Source of the DNA: Acidobacteriaceae bacterium
GTDB lineage: Bacteria > Acidobacteriota > Terriglobia > Terriglobales > Acidobacteriaceae
NCBI GenBank assembly: GCA_003139095.1
Contig: PLHW01000063.1
Location: 57,988 to 121,987 of the forward strand
Direction: 5' to 3'
Length of the DNA: 64,000 nucleotides
The notes beneath the pieces were generated by a model. That model had not been told where the DNA came from. It saw only the letters and a program-made list of their open reading frames with translations, and did no database searches. Shown in pieces: positions 25,743 through 34,788 of this stretch (its first letter is position 1; each line of letters opens with the position of its first letter). The translations under genes were made by a program, and so were the position numbers.

Positions 25743-28700
25743 CTAGAAGTAAAACTTCAGCGCAAATTGTACCAGCCGCGGATCCTTCACCTGCGTCACC
25801 TGCCCGAATTGCGAGCCGTCGCTGCTGTTCCCGTCCGGATTATAAAACTGCGTGTGATTGAAGATGTTGTATATCTCCCCGCGAAATTCGAAATGCGTCC
25901 GCTCATTCACCGGAATATTCTTCATCACCACGAAATCCGTCTCGCTGATCCCCGGCCCGCAGCAAATCGTTCGCGGCGCCGTCCCAATCCGTCCCAGCAG
26001 GCTCGGATCGTAGCAGTTATACACCGCGCCCGCCGAGCACGGCGGCGCCGTGTTGTCCACGGCATTTTCCGTAAAACCGTTCTGGTTGAAGTAGTAGTTC
26101 CCGTTGCTTTGCGGGTGAAGCTTCTGGAAGCGAGCGATCTGGTCCGGCTCTCCGGGATATTCGAAATCGTCGCTGTTCATCAGCTCATTGTCCGCCGATG
26201 ACGTCAGGTGAATCGGAAACCCCGTCTGGTACGTCGTAATCCCCGAAATTGCCCACTCGTTCAGCACTTTCCCCGCCAACCCGTTGTACTTCCGAATCGG
26301 CAGGTCATAGTAGTAACTGATCACAAACCGGTGACGCGCATCAAAAAGCGACAGCGCATTGTTGTTCGCGTGCGGCAGAGGATTCAGAATTCCCTCAAAG
26401 CTCGACGCTTCGTCAATCGACTTGCTGTACGTGTACGCCGCCGTAAACTGCAGCCCGTGCGCAAACCTCTTCTCCAGCGAAGCCTGTAGCGAGTTATACC
26501 CCGACCCCGCAATCGTGTCCTGCGCAAAGATCCCCGTAAATACCGGCACGCCATTCGCCGGGCATCCGCTCCCCGTTGCGGGATCGCACTGCGGAGACGA
26601 ATACGGCCGCAAGCCAACAAAACTCAGCGTTTGACCGGTCCCCGTAACAATCGAGCCATTCGGCATGTGAAAAGGAAATCCCGCCGGCACCGTCACCGAA
26701 TAGGGCGAGTCCTCCAGAAAAGGTCCGCACCCTCCGCCCAGCGCGATCACGTCCAAACAGGTTTGCGGATTCGCATAATTAATGTCGTGCGTCGCCAGCA
26801 ACCGGTGCCCTTGCGACCCCACGTAGCCGACCGACACTTTCATATCTCCCGTCAGTTGCCGCTCAATCCCAAAGTTATACTGCGCGGAATACTGCGTCCG
26901 CATGTGCGGCTGGAAATCTCCGTACAGGTCGATCGGCTCGAAAATCGACCAATCCTGCGCCGTTCCCCGCGGCGGACTGATGATCCCGTGAAACGGATTC
27001 AGATAAGTCGTCGCGCCGTCCTGTCCAAGAAACGGCAGATTGAACTGCGTCTCCGATACCGTCGTGCTCCCGCCAAACGGCGGCTCCGCCCCAAACTGCG
27101 CCAGCACCAACTGCTCGATCGGATTGTAGAAAAGTCCCCAGCCCGCCCGAATGCTCGTCTTCCCCGAACTCCCCGGGCTCCACGCAATTCCAATGCGCGG
27201 CGCAAACGCCTTGTAATATGTTTGCGTCATGCCCGGCGGCACGCCCGGATCGCCCGGCACCACCAGCCCAATCGCATCCTGCGAGCCGCAGTCCGTGTTC
27301 GGCCCGCCACACGGATACACCGTCGACGATTGCCCCGGACGGAACGTCTCCACGTGCCGCGACTTGTCCGCCAGCGGCGTATTCAATTCCCACCGCAGCC
27401 CGTAATTCAACGTAATATTCGGCCGGATCTTCCAGCTATCCTGCGCATACAAATACAGCCCCGTGTTCCGAACATTTTCGCTTTGCGCCGAGCCTTGCCC
27501 GAATGTGTCCGCCAGGCCCAGCAGGTAATTCGCGTACAGGTCCACCGCGCCTACGTCGTTCGGGCCGCCGCCGTAATAATTAAACTCGCCATTCACGTTG
27601 TAATAATAGGTCTGGTTAAACTGCTGCCGCCGGACATCCACTCCAAACTTCGTCGTGTGGTTGCCCTTCACCTTCGTTAAGCTGTCCGCCCACTGAAAAG
27701 AATTCCCCGCCTGCGGCAGTTCGCCTTCCCAGTCGTTGCCGATTTCAAATCCTCCGGATACCGAAACAAACGGCAGCCCTTCCCGGTTGGCATTCAGAAA
27801 TGGATGGATGCCATACAAGCTGCCCAACGGGTCGCTGGAATTATCCCCGTAGAAACACGGCACGCTCGCGCCCAGCCACGATTGCGCCGGCGGACACGAG
27901 TTCTGCACCAGTTCCGTATTCGCCGGATGCTGAAACGTCTCCTGCCCCTCGCGGTTGTAGTTGAACCGGAATTCGTTCACCGTGCTGTTGCTGATCGTCC
28001 AGTTGTGCGTGATGTTCCATTGCTGGTAGCGCTCCGCCACCACATCCCCGAAGCCCGGCAAATTTCCGCCCGCGTTTTCGAACAGCGCAAACGGATTCAG
28101 CGTGCGCGCATCGTCGAAATAGTAATAAAAACTCAGGTTCTGTCTGTCGTTCAGCCGGTGGTCGATCTTCACCGTGAACTGGTCGCCTCGAATCGCCTTG
28201 GTCGGCGCGGTGCTGATCAAAGAGCCGCCGTTCGGGGGGACGGGAACATATTGCAGAAGATCGACCGCCGTCGGATCCATGCAGGCCAGCGGAATTTGCT
28301 GATTCGGAAAAATGTCGGAGTAATTGGCGCCATCCGCAATGGTTCCGCCGCCAATCGCCGTCGTCGCGGCCTGGCAACCCGGTCGGTTCGTCAATAGCGC
28401 GGAGTTGGTCAGAACGCCTGCGAACGGCGTCCCTCCCTGGATCTGAGAAAAATCCCCGACGATGGTTCCGTTCGCCGTGTTGGAGGGGGACGGCCGTTCA
28501 AGAGAGGTGGGAACGGTCACCGCCGGGGAGACGATACCTTGACGGATGCGTCGGCCTTCATAACTCGTAAAGAAAAATGTCCGATTCTTTACGATCGGTC
28601 CGCCAAGCGTGCCGCCAAACTGGTTCTGATTGAACTGCGGCTTCGTGCACGGAAGCCCTTCCGCTCCCGTTAAACAATAGTCGTTCGCGTTCAGCACTTT

Positions 28701-29501
28701 GTTGCGGAAAAACTCGTACACGCTGCCGTGAATTTCGTTCGTGCCGGACTTGGTCACCACATTGACCACCGACCCCGAGTTCCGCCCATACTCCGCGTCA
28801 AACGTATTCGTCAGCACGCGGAATTCCTGAATGCTGTCCGGCGAGGGCTGCACCGTCGGCAGGTTCGCAAACAAGTCATTCGCGTCGCCGCCATTCACGC
28901 TAAAATTATTCGAGCGCCCACGGCCTCCGTTCACTGACACAGCGCCCGCGCTGTCGCTGCCGTAAACCAGAGAATTCGTCGCGCCCACCGTCGACATCAC
29001 CCCAGGCTGCAATTGTAGAAGCTGATAGGTGTCGCGCGAATTGAGCGGCAAATTCGCCACCTGACGGTTATCCATCACCGCGCCCAGTTGCGTGCTCGTC
29101 GTATCCACCAGCGGCGCTTCCGAACTCACCTCCACCACTTCCTTGGTCTCGCCAATTTGCAGCGTCGCATTCAGCGTGAGAACCTGGTTCAGTTCCACCG
29201 TCACTGCCTTCCGCACACTGGTCTTGAACCCTTGCAGGTCGAACGTCAGCGTGTACGTGCCCACCGCCACCTGCGGGAAGCCGTAGTCGCCGCTTCCGCT
29301 CGTTTGTGTCTCCTGCGTAACGCCGGTCGCTTCGTTCGTGAGCTTCACTTTCGCGTCCGCCAGCACCGCCCCGCTCGGGTCGGCAACGCGGCCCAGGATG
29401 CGGCCTCCAGTGCCCTGCGCCACAACCAGCGTCGAGCACATCAGGCACAGGGCCATCACGGCAACAAACTTGGCGATTGGGAAAGGCTTTGACAGCGTCA
29501 T
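25743..29501 (-). CDS. TonB-dependent receptor, Oar-like
   Basis: A 1252-residue outer-membrane receptor. After a signal peptide (about 1-29) comes a carboxypeptidase-regulatory-like beta-sandwich (GRILGRVADPSGAVLADAKVKLTNEATG), then a plug region (DNRQVANLPLNSRDTYQLLQLQPGV, FSVNGGDANDLFANLPTVQPSPDSIQEFRV, GRNSGSVVNVVTKSGTNEIHG), then a very long barrel ending in the outer-membrane signature LVQFALKFYF. GGAGGA seven bases before ATG 29501 fixes the start and excludes a 25-codon upstream extension. Oar-type receptors import oligosaccharides, peptides or other large substrates. Its place inside the polyamine block suggests an amine-containing substrate, which is inference. Confidence 0.9.
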   Translation of the reverse strand: MTLSKPFPIAKFVAVMALCLMCSTLVVAQGTGGRILGRVADPSGAVLADAKVKLTNEATGVTQETQTSGSGDYGFPQVAVGTYTLTFDLQGFKTSVRKAVTVELNQVLTLNATLQIGETKEVVEVSSEAPLVDTTSTQLGAVMDNRQVANLPLNSRDTYQLLQLQPGVMSTVGATNSLVYGSDSAGAVSVNGGRGRSNNFSVNGGDANDLFANLPTVQPSPDSIQEFRVLTNTFDAEYGRNSGSVVNVVTKSGTNEIHGSVYEFFRNKVLNANDYCLTGAEGLPCTKPQFNQNQFGGTLGGPIVKNRTFFFTSYEGRRIRQGIVSPAVTVPTSLERPSPSNTANGTIVGDFSQIQGGTPFAGVLTNSALLTNRPGCQAATTAIGGGTIADGANYSDIFPNQQIPLACMDPTAVDLLQYVPVPPNGGSLISTAPTKAIRGDQFTVKIDHRLNDRQNLSFYYYFDDARTLNPFALFENAGGNLPGFGDVVAERYQQWNITHNWTISNSTVNEFRFNYNREGQETFQHPANTELVQNSCPPAQSWLGASVPCFYGDNSSDPLGSLYGIHPFLNANREGLPFVSVSGGFEIGNDWEGELPQAGNSFQWADSLTKVKGNHTTKFGVDVRRQQFNQTYYYNVNGEFNYYGGGPNDVGAVDLYANYLLGLADTFGQGSAQSENVRNTGLYLYAQDSWKIRPNITLNYGLRWELNTPLADKSRHVETFRPGQSSTVYPCGGPNTDCGSQDAIGLVVPGDPGVPPGMTQTYYKAFAPRIGIAWSPGSSGKTSIRAGWGLFYNPIEQLVLAQFGAEPPFGGSTTVSETQFNLPFLGQDGATTYLNPFHGIISPPRGTAQDWSIFEPIDLYGDFQPHMRTQYSAQYNFGIERQLTGDMKVSVGYVGSQGHRLLATHDINYANPQTCLDVIALGGGCGPFLEDSPYSVTVPAGFPFHMPNGSIVTGTGQTLSFVGLRPYSSPQCDPATGSGCPANGVPVFTGIFAQDTIAGSGYNSLQASLEKRFAHGLQFTAAYTYSKSIDEASSFEGILNPLPHANNNALSLFDARHRFVISYYYDLPIRKYNGLAGKVLNEWAISGITTYQTGFPIHLTSSADNELMNSDDFEYPGEPDQIARFQKLHPQSNGNYYFNQNGFTENAVDNTAPPCSAGAVYNCYDPSLLGRIGTAPRTICCGPGISETDFVVMKNIPVNERTHFEFRGEIYNIFNHTQFYNPDGNSSDGSQFGQVTQVKDPRLVQFALKFYF

Positions 29502-29575
29502 CGACAGATCCTCCAGATCTTCGGGGGGCTGGATCCGAATTTGCAACTGATTTTTTCGATCTTGTGCGAAACCCA

Positions 29576-29600
29576 AACCTTGCTATAATCGCGCAAGGTT
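29576..29600. promoter_or_regulatory. 25-bp palindromic operator over a TATAAT box
   Basis: AACCTTGC (29576-29583) and GCAAGGTT (29593-29600) are perfect inverted repeats separated by nine bases that begin with TATAAT (29584-29589). The ACCT...AGGT ends resemble MerR-family operators. The site lies between the divergent TonB-receptor gene and the MerR-XRE-cupin regulator gene. Confidence 0.6.
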
Positions 29601-29624
29601 AGAGTTTCTCCTCCCATCTGTCAA
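29596..29624 (-). promoter_or_regulatory. Candidate promoter of the TonB-receptor gene
   Basis: On the minus strand a perfect TTGACA (29619-29624) is followed after 17 bases by a weak -10, TAACCT (29596-29601), which overlaps the right arm of the palindrome. A regulator bound there would block or activate this promoter. On the plus strand TTGTGC sixteen bases before TATAAT is an alternative rightward promoter. Confidence 0.45.
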
Positions 29625-29851
29625 GCGGAAAAGTAAGTTTCGGAACGCTATCGCCAGGCATAAAACCGGTTCCGGAATTTGTCTTGACGGCGCCCGCTTC
29701 ACAGGTTGGCGGAAACATCCGGTTCGTGCACAAAACGGGGGTGCTCGACTTCGGACGAGGCCCTATTCTTGCAGAAAACGGATTCTCAGGCCGTCAGTTC
29801 TCAGATCGCTCGCTTGTTTCGCTGACACCTGAGACCTGACACTTGCACTTT

Positions 29852-30649
29852 ATGTCCGAGAACGCCCAAGTTCATCTCACCATCGGCGACGTTGCCGAGC
29901 TTGTCGGCATCTCTGCCTCCGCCATTCGCGGATGGGAGCGCCTCGGTTTGACCCGCCCCCAGCGCAGCCGCGGCCGCTATCGTCTCTACACCAAAGAAGA
30001 CGTTCGCCTGCTCAAGAAGGCCCGCTATCTGCGCAAGGTGCGCGGCCTTAACGCGCCTGCCATCGTCGAAATGCTCAAACGCGATGGCGCCATCGATCCT
30101 GGCGCCGTCAATCCCTCGGCCGCCATCGGCGCGCGCTTGCGCCAGTTGCGAGTGCAGCGTGGCGTCGGTCTGGCCGAGGTCGCCGCCGCCGCCGGAGTTT
30201 CCGTCGGCTTCCTCAGCGCCCTCGAACGCTCCCAGACCAGCGCCTCCGTCTCTACTTTGCGCCGTCTCGCCCGCTACTACCGCATCAACATCCTCGATTT
30301 TTTCGAGGCCGGAGAAATCAGCACTCCCCTCGTCCGCCCCGCTCGCCGCAAGGTCCTCCAGGCCGGTCCGGGCGTCCGCATGGAGTTGCTCGCCGGCGGC
30401 CATCGCGTCATGGAGCCCCATTTATTTCGCATCAAGCCCCGCTCCGGCAGCGGCGAAGCCTATGCCCACCAGGGCGAGGAGTTCCTCTTCGTCTTACGCG
30501 GAGAACTCAAGATCGCCCTCGCCGGTGAGGAGTATCACCTAAAGCGCGGCGACAGTTTTTATTTCGAAAGCGCCACGCCCCATCGCTGGAAGAATCCCGG
30601 CCCGCGAGAGACCTGGCTGTTGTGGGTGAACACCCCCCCGACTTTCTGA
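29852..30649 (+). CDS. MerR-XRE-cupin transcriptional regulator
   Basis: A 265-residue regulator with three domains in tandem. Residues 8-75 are a MerR-type winged helix (TIGDVAELVGISASAIRGWERLGLTRP, RYRLYTKEDVRLL). Residues 92-152 are an XRE/lambda-repressor-type helix-turn-helix (GARLRQLRVQRGVGLAEVAAAAGVSVGFLSALER). Residues 188-258 are a cupin with metal-type residues His206, Glu209/210 and His244. XRE-cupin proteins such as PuuR control putrescine genes, so this is the natural regulator of the polyamine block. ATG 29852 is preferred to the TTG three codons earlier. The added MerR domain is unusual. Confidence 0.9.
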   Translation: MSENAQVHLTIGDVAELVGISASAIRGWERLGLTRPQRSRGRYRLYTKEDVRLLKKARYLRKVRGLNAPAIVEMLKRDGAIDPGAVNPSAAIGARLRQLRVQRGVGLAEVAAAAGVSVGFLSALERSQTSASVSTLRRLARYYRINILDFFEAGEISTPLVRPARRKVLQAGPGVRMELLAGGHRVMEPHLFRIKPRSGSGEAYAHQGEEFLFVLRGELKIALAGEEYHLKRGDSFYFESATPHRWKNPGPRETWLLWVNTPPTF

Positions 30650-30794
30650 CGCGCAGTTCGGATCGCAGGTCAACGCATTGCAGGTTGTCGATGTCATTAA
30701 TTTGATGATTTCAATTTTGCGGCCGCAGTTCGCGGTTCATTATTTGCTGGCTTTGAAACGCCGCGGTCAGAGATAACGTTCTCGGGAGAAAACA

Positions 30795-31892
30795 TTGCCG
30801 CATAAAACAATGTTGGAAAACAAGATGACCTCGCGCAAAATGCTGCTCGCGTTCCTCGCCGCCGCGAGCCTGATCCTTTACCCATCCTGCGCAAAGAAAA
30901 CTCCTACCCTCAACCTCCTCGTCTGGGAAGGTTACGCCGATCCCTCATACGTCAAGGCCTTCGAAGAGCAAAACCACTGCAAGGTCTCGGCCTCCTACAT
31001 GGGCTCGAGCGACGAACTCGTTGCCAAACTCCGCGGCGGCAGTGCCGGAACCTACGACGTGATCTCTCCCTCCAGCGATGTCGCCACCATGCTCGCGAAC
31101 TCGGGCCTCGCCTCTCCTCTCGATCTCGGCAAACTCCCCACCTACAACCAACTCTCCCCGCAACTCACTTCACTCGCGCTCGTTCGCGTTAAGGGCGATG
31201 TCTACGGCGTCCCCTTTATGTGGGGCCCCGACCCGTTGATTTACGACACCACGATGTTTCCGCAGCCGCCCGATAGCTGGAACATAATGTGGGATTCAAA
31301 GTTGAAACAGAAAATTTCCGTGTGGGACGATCTCTCCACCGTCTACATGGCCGCGCAGGTTCTCGGCTACGACAAACCCGACCCCGGCCATCTTTATAAC
31401 CTGAGCGATGACGAACTCAACGCGGTCAAGAAAAAACTGATCGACTTGAAGCCAAACATTCGTAAGATGTGGTCGACCGGCGGCGAACTGACCAACCTGT
31501 TTCAGAATCACGAGGTCGTCATCGCCATGGGCTGGCCCCTCATGACCAACCAGCTTCGCAAAAGTAATTTCCCCGTCGGCGAAATAATTCCAAAGGAAAA
31601 TACCACCGGCTGGATCGATCACCTCATGATCACCGCCGGCAGCGACAACAAAGAACTCGCCTATAAATTTCTCGAGTTCATGATCCAGGCTCAGACGCAA
31701 AAGAAAGTCACGGACGTGACCGGCTACACGCCCGCCAATCCGCACGCCGCTCGCTTCATGACCGCGGAAGAAGTGAAGAGCCTCCACCTCGACGACGTCG
31801 ACAATTACCAGAAGCGTCTCTACTTCTGGCAGAATGTTCCGCGCCGCGCCAAGTACAACGAAATCTGGAACGAGGTGAAAGCAGCGCAGTAG
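30795..31892 (+). CDS. potD: Spermidine/putrescine-binding lipoprotein PotD-like
   Basis: A periplasmic substrate-binding protein of ABC transporter family 1 (polyamine type). The N-terminus is a lipoprotein signal with lipobox LYPSC, so Cys32 would be acylated. Mature features are typical of PotD/PotF: LNLLVWEGYADPSYVKAFEEQ, YDVISPSSDVATML, VPFMWGPDPLIYDT and WSTGGELTNLFQNHEVVIAMGWP. The TTG at 30795 has GGGAGAA a few bases upstream; ATG 30810 or 30825 are alternatives that keep the signal peptide. It leads the plus-strand pot operon, 145 bases after the regulator gene. Confidence 0.88.
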   Translation: MPHKTMLENKMTSRKMLLAFLAAASLILYPSCAKKTPTLNLLVWEGYADPSYVKAFEEQNHCKVSASYMGSSDELVAKLRGGSAGTYDVISPSSDVATMLANSGLASPLDLGKLPTYNQLSPQLTSLALVRVKGDVYGVPFMWGPDPLIYDTTMFPQPPDSWNIMWDSKLKQKISVWDDLSTVYMAAQVLGYDKPDPGHLYNLSDDELNAVKKKLIDLKPNIRKMWSTGGELTNLFQNHEVVIAMGWPLMTNQLRKSNFPVGEIIPKENTTGWIDHLMITAGSDNKELAYKFLEFMIQAQTQKKVTDVTGYTPANPHAARFMTAEEVKSLHLDDVDNYQKRLYFWQNVPRRAKYNEIWNEVKAAQ

Positions 31893-31901
31893 CAAGTGTG
31901 G

Positions 31902-31921
31902 CGCGGACGCTCTTGTCCGCG
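31902..31921. repeat. Short dispersed hairpin (REP-like)
   Basis: CGCGGAC (31902-31908) and GTCCGCG (31915-31921) form a perfect seven-base stem around GCTCTT, placed between potD and potA. It may weaken read-through so that PotD is made in excess, as is common in binding-protein operons. Confidence 0.5.
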
Positions 31922-31951
31922 TAAAAGATTGCGGCTCACAAACTAGTGGCT

Positions 31952-33082
31952 ATGGCGACAACCTTCGATCCCGCATTCACAAACTCGACGCAAACGAACG
32001 CGCAGCCTCTTCTCTCCTTGCGCGCCGTAGCCAAGCACTTCGGCAAGAATATCGTCCTCCGCGACATCAGCCTCGAAATCGCCGAGGGCGAATTCCTCAC
32101 CGTACTCGGCGAAAGCGGCTCCGGCAAAACCACGCTGCTGCGCATCCTCGCCGGCTTTGAGCAGGCGACCGCGGGCGAAGTTTGGATGGCTGGGGAACGC
32201 CTGGACACGCAGCCTCCCTACCGGCGCCGCGTCAATACTGTTTTCCAGCACTACGCACTGTTCCCGCACATGACCGTCGAAGAGAACGTGGCCTATGGCC
32301 TGCGCATTGCCAAACGTCCTTCGTCGGAAATCGAGTCGCGCGTGAGCGACGCGCTGGCAAAAGTAAAAATGTCCGCCTTCGCAAGGGCCAAACCGTCGAA
32401 GATCAGCGGCGGGCAGCAGCAGCGCGTCGCCCTCGCTCGCGCGCTCGTGAACCGGCCGCGCCTGTTGCTTCTCGACGAACCGCTCTCCGCGCTCGACGCC
32501 AACCTGCGCCGGCAAATGCAGGGCGAACTCAAAGCGCTGCAGCGCGAGGTCGGCATCACCTTCATCTTCGTCACGCACGACCAGGAAGAAGCCATGGTCA
32601 TGTCCGACCGCATCGCGCTTCTTCGTTCGGGAGAACTCGAACAGGTTGCCAGCCCGCGCGAAATCTATTCGCGCCCCGCGACTGCCTACACCGCGCAATT
32701 CATCGGACACACAAATCTGCTCAAAGCCGACGTACGCAACGGCGTGGCCACCAGCGGAGCGCTGAGTTGGCCGACGACGGCGCCCGCTGGCGCGGGCCTA
32801 TTTTCGCTGCGGCCAGAGTGCATCCGCGTCGCCGACTCGAGCGCGCCGCCCAGCGAGACCTCCTTACCAACGACCGTGCCGGCCACCGTACGCCTCCGGG
32901 CCAAGTTGCGCGACCAGGTCTTCCACGGCGCGAATGAGTTGTTGCGCGTCGAGTGCGCCGATGGCCAGGTGCTCACGTTGCGCACGTCGACCCGACCCGC
33001 AATCGACGGCAATGGCGAACTGGAATTGGAATTTTCGCCTGCCGACGCCGTTCTCGTCCGGCCCTCCGAGGAGCGCGCCTGA
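31952..33082 (+). CDS. potA: Polyamine ABC transporter ATP-binding protein PotA-like
   Basis: A 376-residue ATPase that powers the Pot importer. Walker A is GESGSGKT (about 53-60), the signature motif is ISGGQQQR, Walker B is LLLLDEPLSALD, and the switch histidine is in FVTHDQEEAM. The C-terminal third (about 250-376) is a TOBE/MOP-like regulatory domain (FSLRPECIRVADSS, LRAKLRDQVFHGANELLRVECADG). ATG 31952 is preferred over the GTG two codons upstream. Its stop shares a base with the potB start (TGATG). Confidence 0.92.
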   Translation: MATTFDPAFTNSTQTNAQPLLSLRAVAKHFGKNIVLRDISLEIAEGEFLTVLGESGSGKTTLLRILAGFEQATAGEVWMAGERLDTQPPYRRRVNTVFQHYALFPHMTVEENVAYGLRIAKRPSSEIESRVSDALAKVKMSAFARAKPSKISGGQQQRVALARALVNRPRLLLLDEPLSALDANLRRQMQGELKALQREVGITFIFVTHDQEEAMVMSDRIALLRSGELEQVASPREIYSRPATAYTAQFIGHTNLLKADVRNGVATSGALSWPTTAPAGAGLFSLRPECIRVADSSAPPSETSLPTTVPATVRLRAKLRDQVFHGANELLRVECADGQVLTLRTSTRPAIDGNGELELEFSPADAVLVRPSEERA

Positions 33083-33930
33083 TGTTCTCCCGCGCCTATC
33101 GCGTCGCCATTACCGTTCCGCCGCTCGCTTGGGTCACTGTTTTTCTGCTGGTTCCCTACCTGTTGATGTTCTGCTACAGCTTCTGGTCGGTCTCCGAGTC
33201 GCAAGCCATCGTTCACTCGTGGAATTTTTCCAACTATCGGGAACTCGCGACCAAAACGGTTTACTGGGAGACGCTGCTGCGCTCGATGTGGATTGCCGCG
33301 CGCGTCACGCTGTTCTCATTGCTGCTCGGCTATCCGCTCGCGTACTTTCTCTCCTTCCGCGCGGCAAGAAGAAAAGACCTTTACTACCAACTTGTCATCA
33401 CCCCGCTGTGGGTGAGCTACCTCGTGCGCGCCTATGCCTGGAAGACGATTCTCGGCACGGATGGCGTGCTGAATACGCTCCTGCAATACGCGCATCTGAC
33501 GCGGCACCCGCTTGATTTCCTGCTCTACAGCCCGTTTGCCGTGGTGCTCACGCTAACCCACATTTACACCCCGTTTACGCTGCTACCCATCTACGCATCG
33601 CTCGAGCACATTCCGCGCAATCTGATCGAGGCCTCGAATGACCTCGGCGCGTCGCCCGCGCAAACATTCTGGCGCGTGATTTTTCCGCTCTCGATTCCCG
33701 GTGTGCTGGCGGGCGCCACGTTCGCCTTCGTCCTCAGCCTCGGCGACTTCCTCGCGCCGCTGCTGCTCGGGGGCCCGAGCGGCATCATGATCTCGAACAT
33801 CGTGGTCAGCCTGTTCGGCGCGGCCTACAACTGGCCGCTGGGCGCGGCCATTTCATTCTGCATGCTGCTGATCGTCGTCGGCCTGCTGTTTTTCTCGGAG
33901 CGAGTGGAAAAGAAATGGAGCTTCTCGTGA
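33082..33930 (+). CDS. potB: Polyamine ABC transporter permease PotB-like
   Basis: A 282-residue inner-membrane permease with about six transmembrane helices. The EAA loop that contacts the ATPase is EASNDLGASPAQTFWRVIFPLSIPGVLAG. The frame is open well upstream inside potA, but the coupled TGATG junction and GAGGAG eight to nine bases before ATG 33082 fix the start, and the protein then begins like other PotB proteins. It overlaps potC by 16 bases. Confidence 0.92.
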   Translation: MFSRAYRVAITVPPLAWVTVFLLVPYLLMFCYSFWSVSESQAIVHSWNFSNYRELATKTVYWETLLRSMWIAARVTLFSLLLGYPLAYFLSFRAARRKDLYYQLVITPLWVSYLVRAYAWKTILGTDGVLNTLLQYAHLTRHPLDFLLYSPFAVVLTLTHIYTPFTLLPIYASLEHIPRNLIEASNDLGASPAQTFWRVIFPLSIPGVLAGATFAFVLSLGDFLAPLLLGGPSGIMISNIVVSLFGAAYNWPLGAAISFCMLLIVVGLLFFSERVEKKWSFS

Positions 33931-34781
33931 GCGGAAGCGTGCCAGTTGTCCAAAAATCGCGCTGGCTTACCGTTCATGCGCTCGCCGTCTTCGCCTTTCT
34001 CTATCTGCCCATTGCCGTTCTGATCATTTATTCCTTCAACGGCCAAGGCGTGGGTGGATTTCCGCCGCGCAACCTGACCCTCAACTGGTATCGAATTCTC
34101 TTTCAGGATGGTCCCATCTGGGATTCGGTCCTCAACAGCCTGACGGTCGCGGTGTCTGCCATGGCGATCGCTCTGGCTTTCGGCATTCCCGCCGCGCTGG
34201 CGCTCGACCGCGCCGAGTTCCCCGGCAAAGCGCTCTTCCGCCGGTTGGTTCTTCTTCCCCTGATTCTGCCCGGCATCATCACGGGCCTCTCGCTGCTCAT
34301 GCTCTTCCGCGAAGTCAATGTCAAGCTCAGCCTCGTGACCATCATTCTCGGCCACGGCACCGCGCTCATCTCCGTTGCCACGACCGAAGTTTTCGCTGGA
34401 CTGCAGAAGCTGAATCGCGCGCAGGAAGAAGCCTCGCTCGACCTCGGCGCAAACTATTGGCAAACGTTCTGGCGCATCACGGTGCCCAACCTCAAGCTCT
34501 CCATTATTGGAGCCGCGCTCCTCATCTTCACGCTCTCCATGGACGAAATCGCCGTCAGCTTTTTTCTCATCGGCCGCGACAACACGCTGCCGCTCGAAAT
34601 CTGGGGCCGCCTCCGCCGCGGCATCACCCCGGAGATCAATGCCATCTCGACAATCATCTTCGTATTCTCGCTCGCAGCGATTGTGCTCTGGTACCGGCTG
34701 CGGGTGGGAGGGCAAGGAACATCGCAGGTGGGCGCAGAGCTTACAGAGAATACGATCGCGGGTTGTGACAGCAGGGTTTAG
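33915..34781 (+). CDS. potC: Polyamine ABC transporter permease PotC-like
   Basis: A 288-residue permease partner of PotB with about six transmembrane helices. The EAA motif is EASLDLGANYWQTFWRITVPNLKLSIIGA, and NLTLNWYRILFQDGPIWDSVLNSLTVA is the usual periplasmic/TM2 region of PotC. It is last in potD-potA-potB-potC. The tail after about residue 265 (GGQGTSQVGAELTENTIAGCDSRV) looks unstructured. No terminator is obvious downstream. Confidence 0.92.
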   Translation: MELLVSGSVPVVQKSRWLTVHALAVFAFLYLPIAVLIIYSFNGQGVGGFPPRNLTLNWYRILFQDGPIWDSVLNSLTVAVSAMAIALAFGIPAALALDRAEFPGKALFRRLVLLPLILPGIITGLSLLMLFREVNVKLSLVTIILGHGTALISVATTEVFAGLQKLNRAQEEASLDLGANYWQTFWRITVPNLKLSIIGAALLIFTLSMDEIAVSFFLIGRDNTLPLEIWGRLRRGITPEINAISTIIFVFSLAAIVLWYRLRVGGQGTSQVGAELTENTIAGCDSRV

Positions 34782-34788
34782 GAGAAGA

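Larger units (their letters stand above)
29502..29851. other. Divergent control region of the polyamine block
   Basis: The 350 bases hold the palindrome and promoters described separately. Near the right end (about 29783-29846) is another stuttering tract (GTCAGTTCTCAG, CTGACACCTGAGACCTGACAC). No gene is seen. Confidence 0.6.

Noticed and set aside
32953..33081. Upstream extension of potB inside potA
   Set aside because: The TGATG junction and GAGGAG before ATG 33082 give a clear coupled start; the extension overlaps the potA C-terminal domain.
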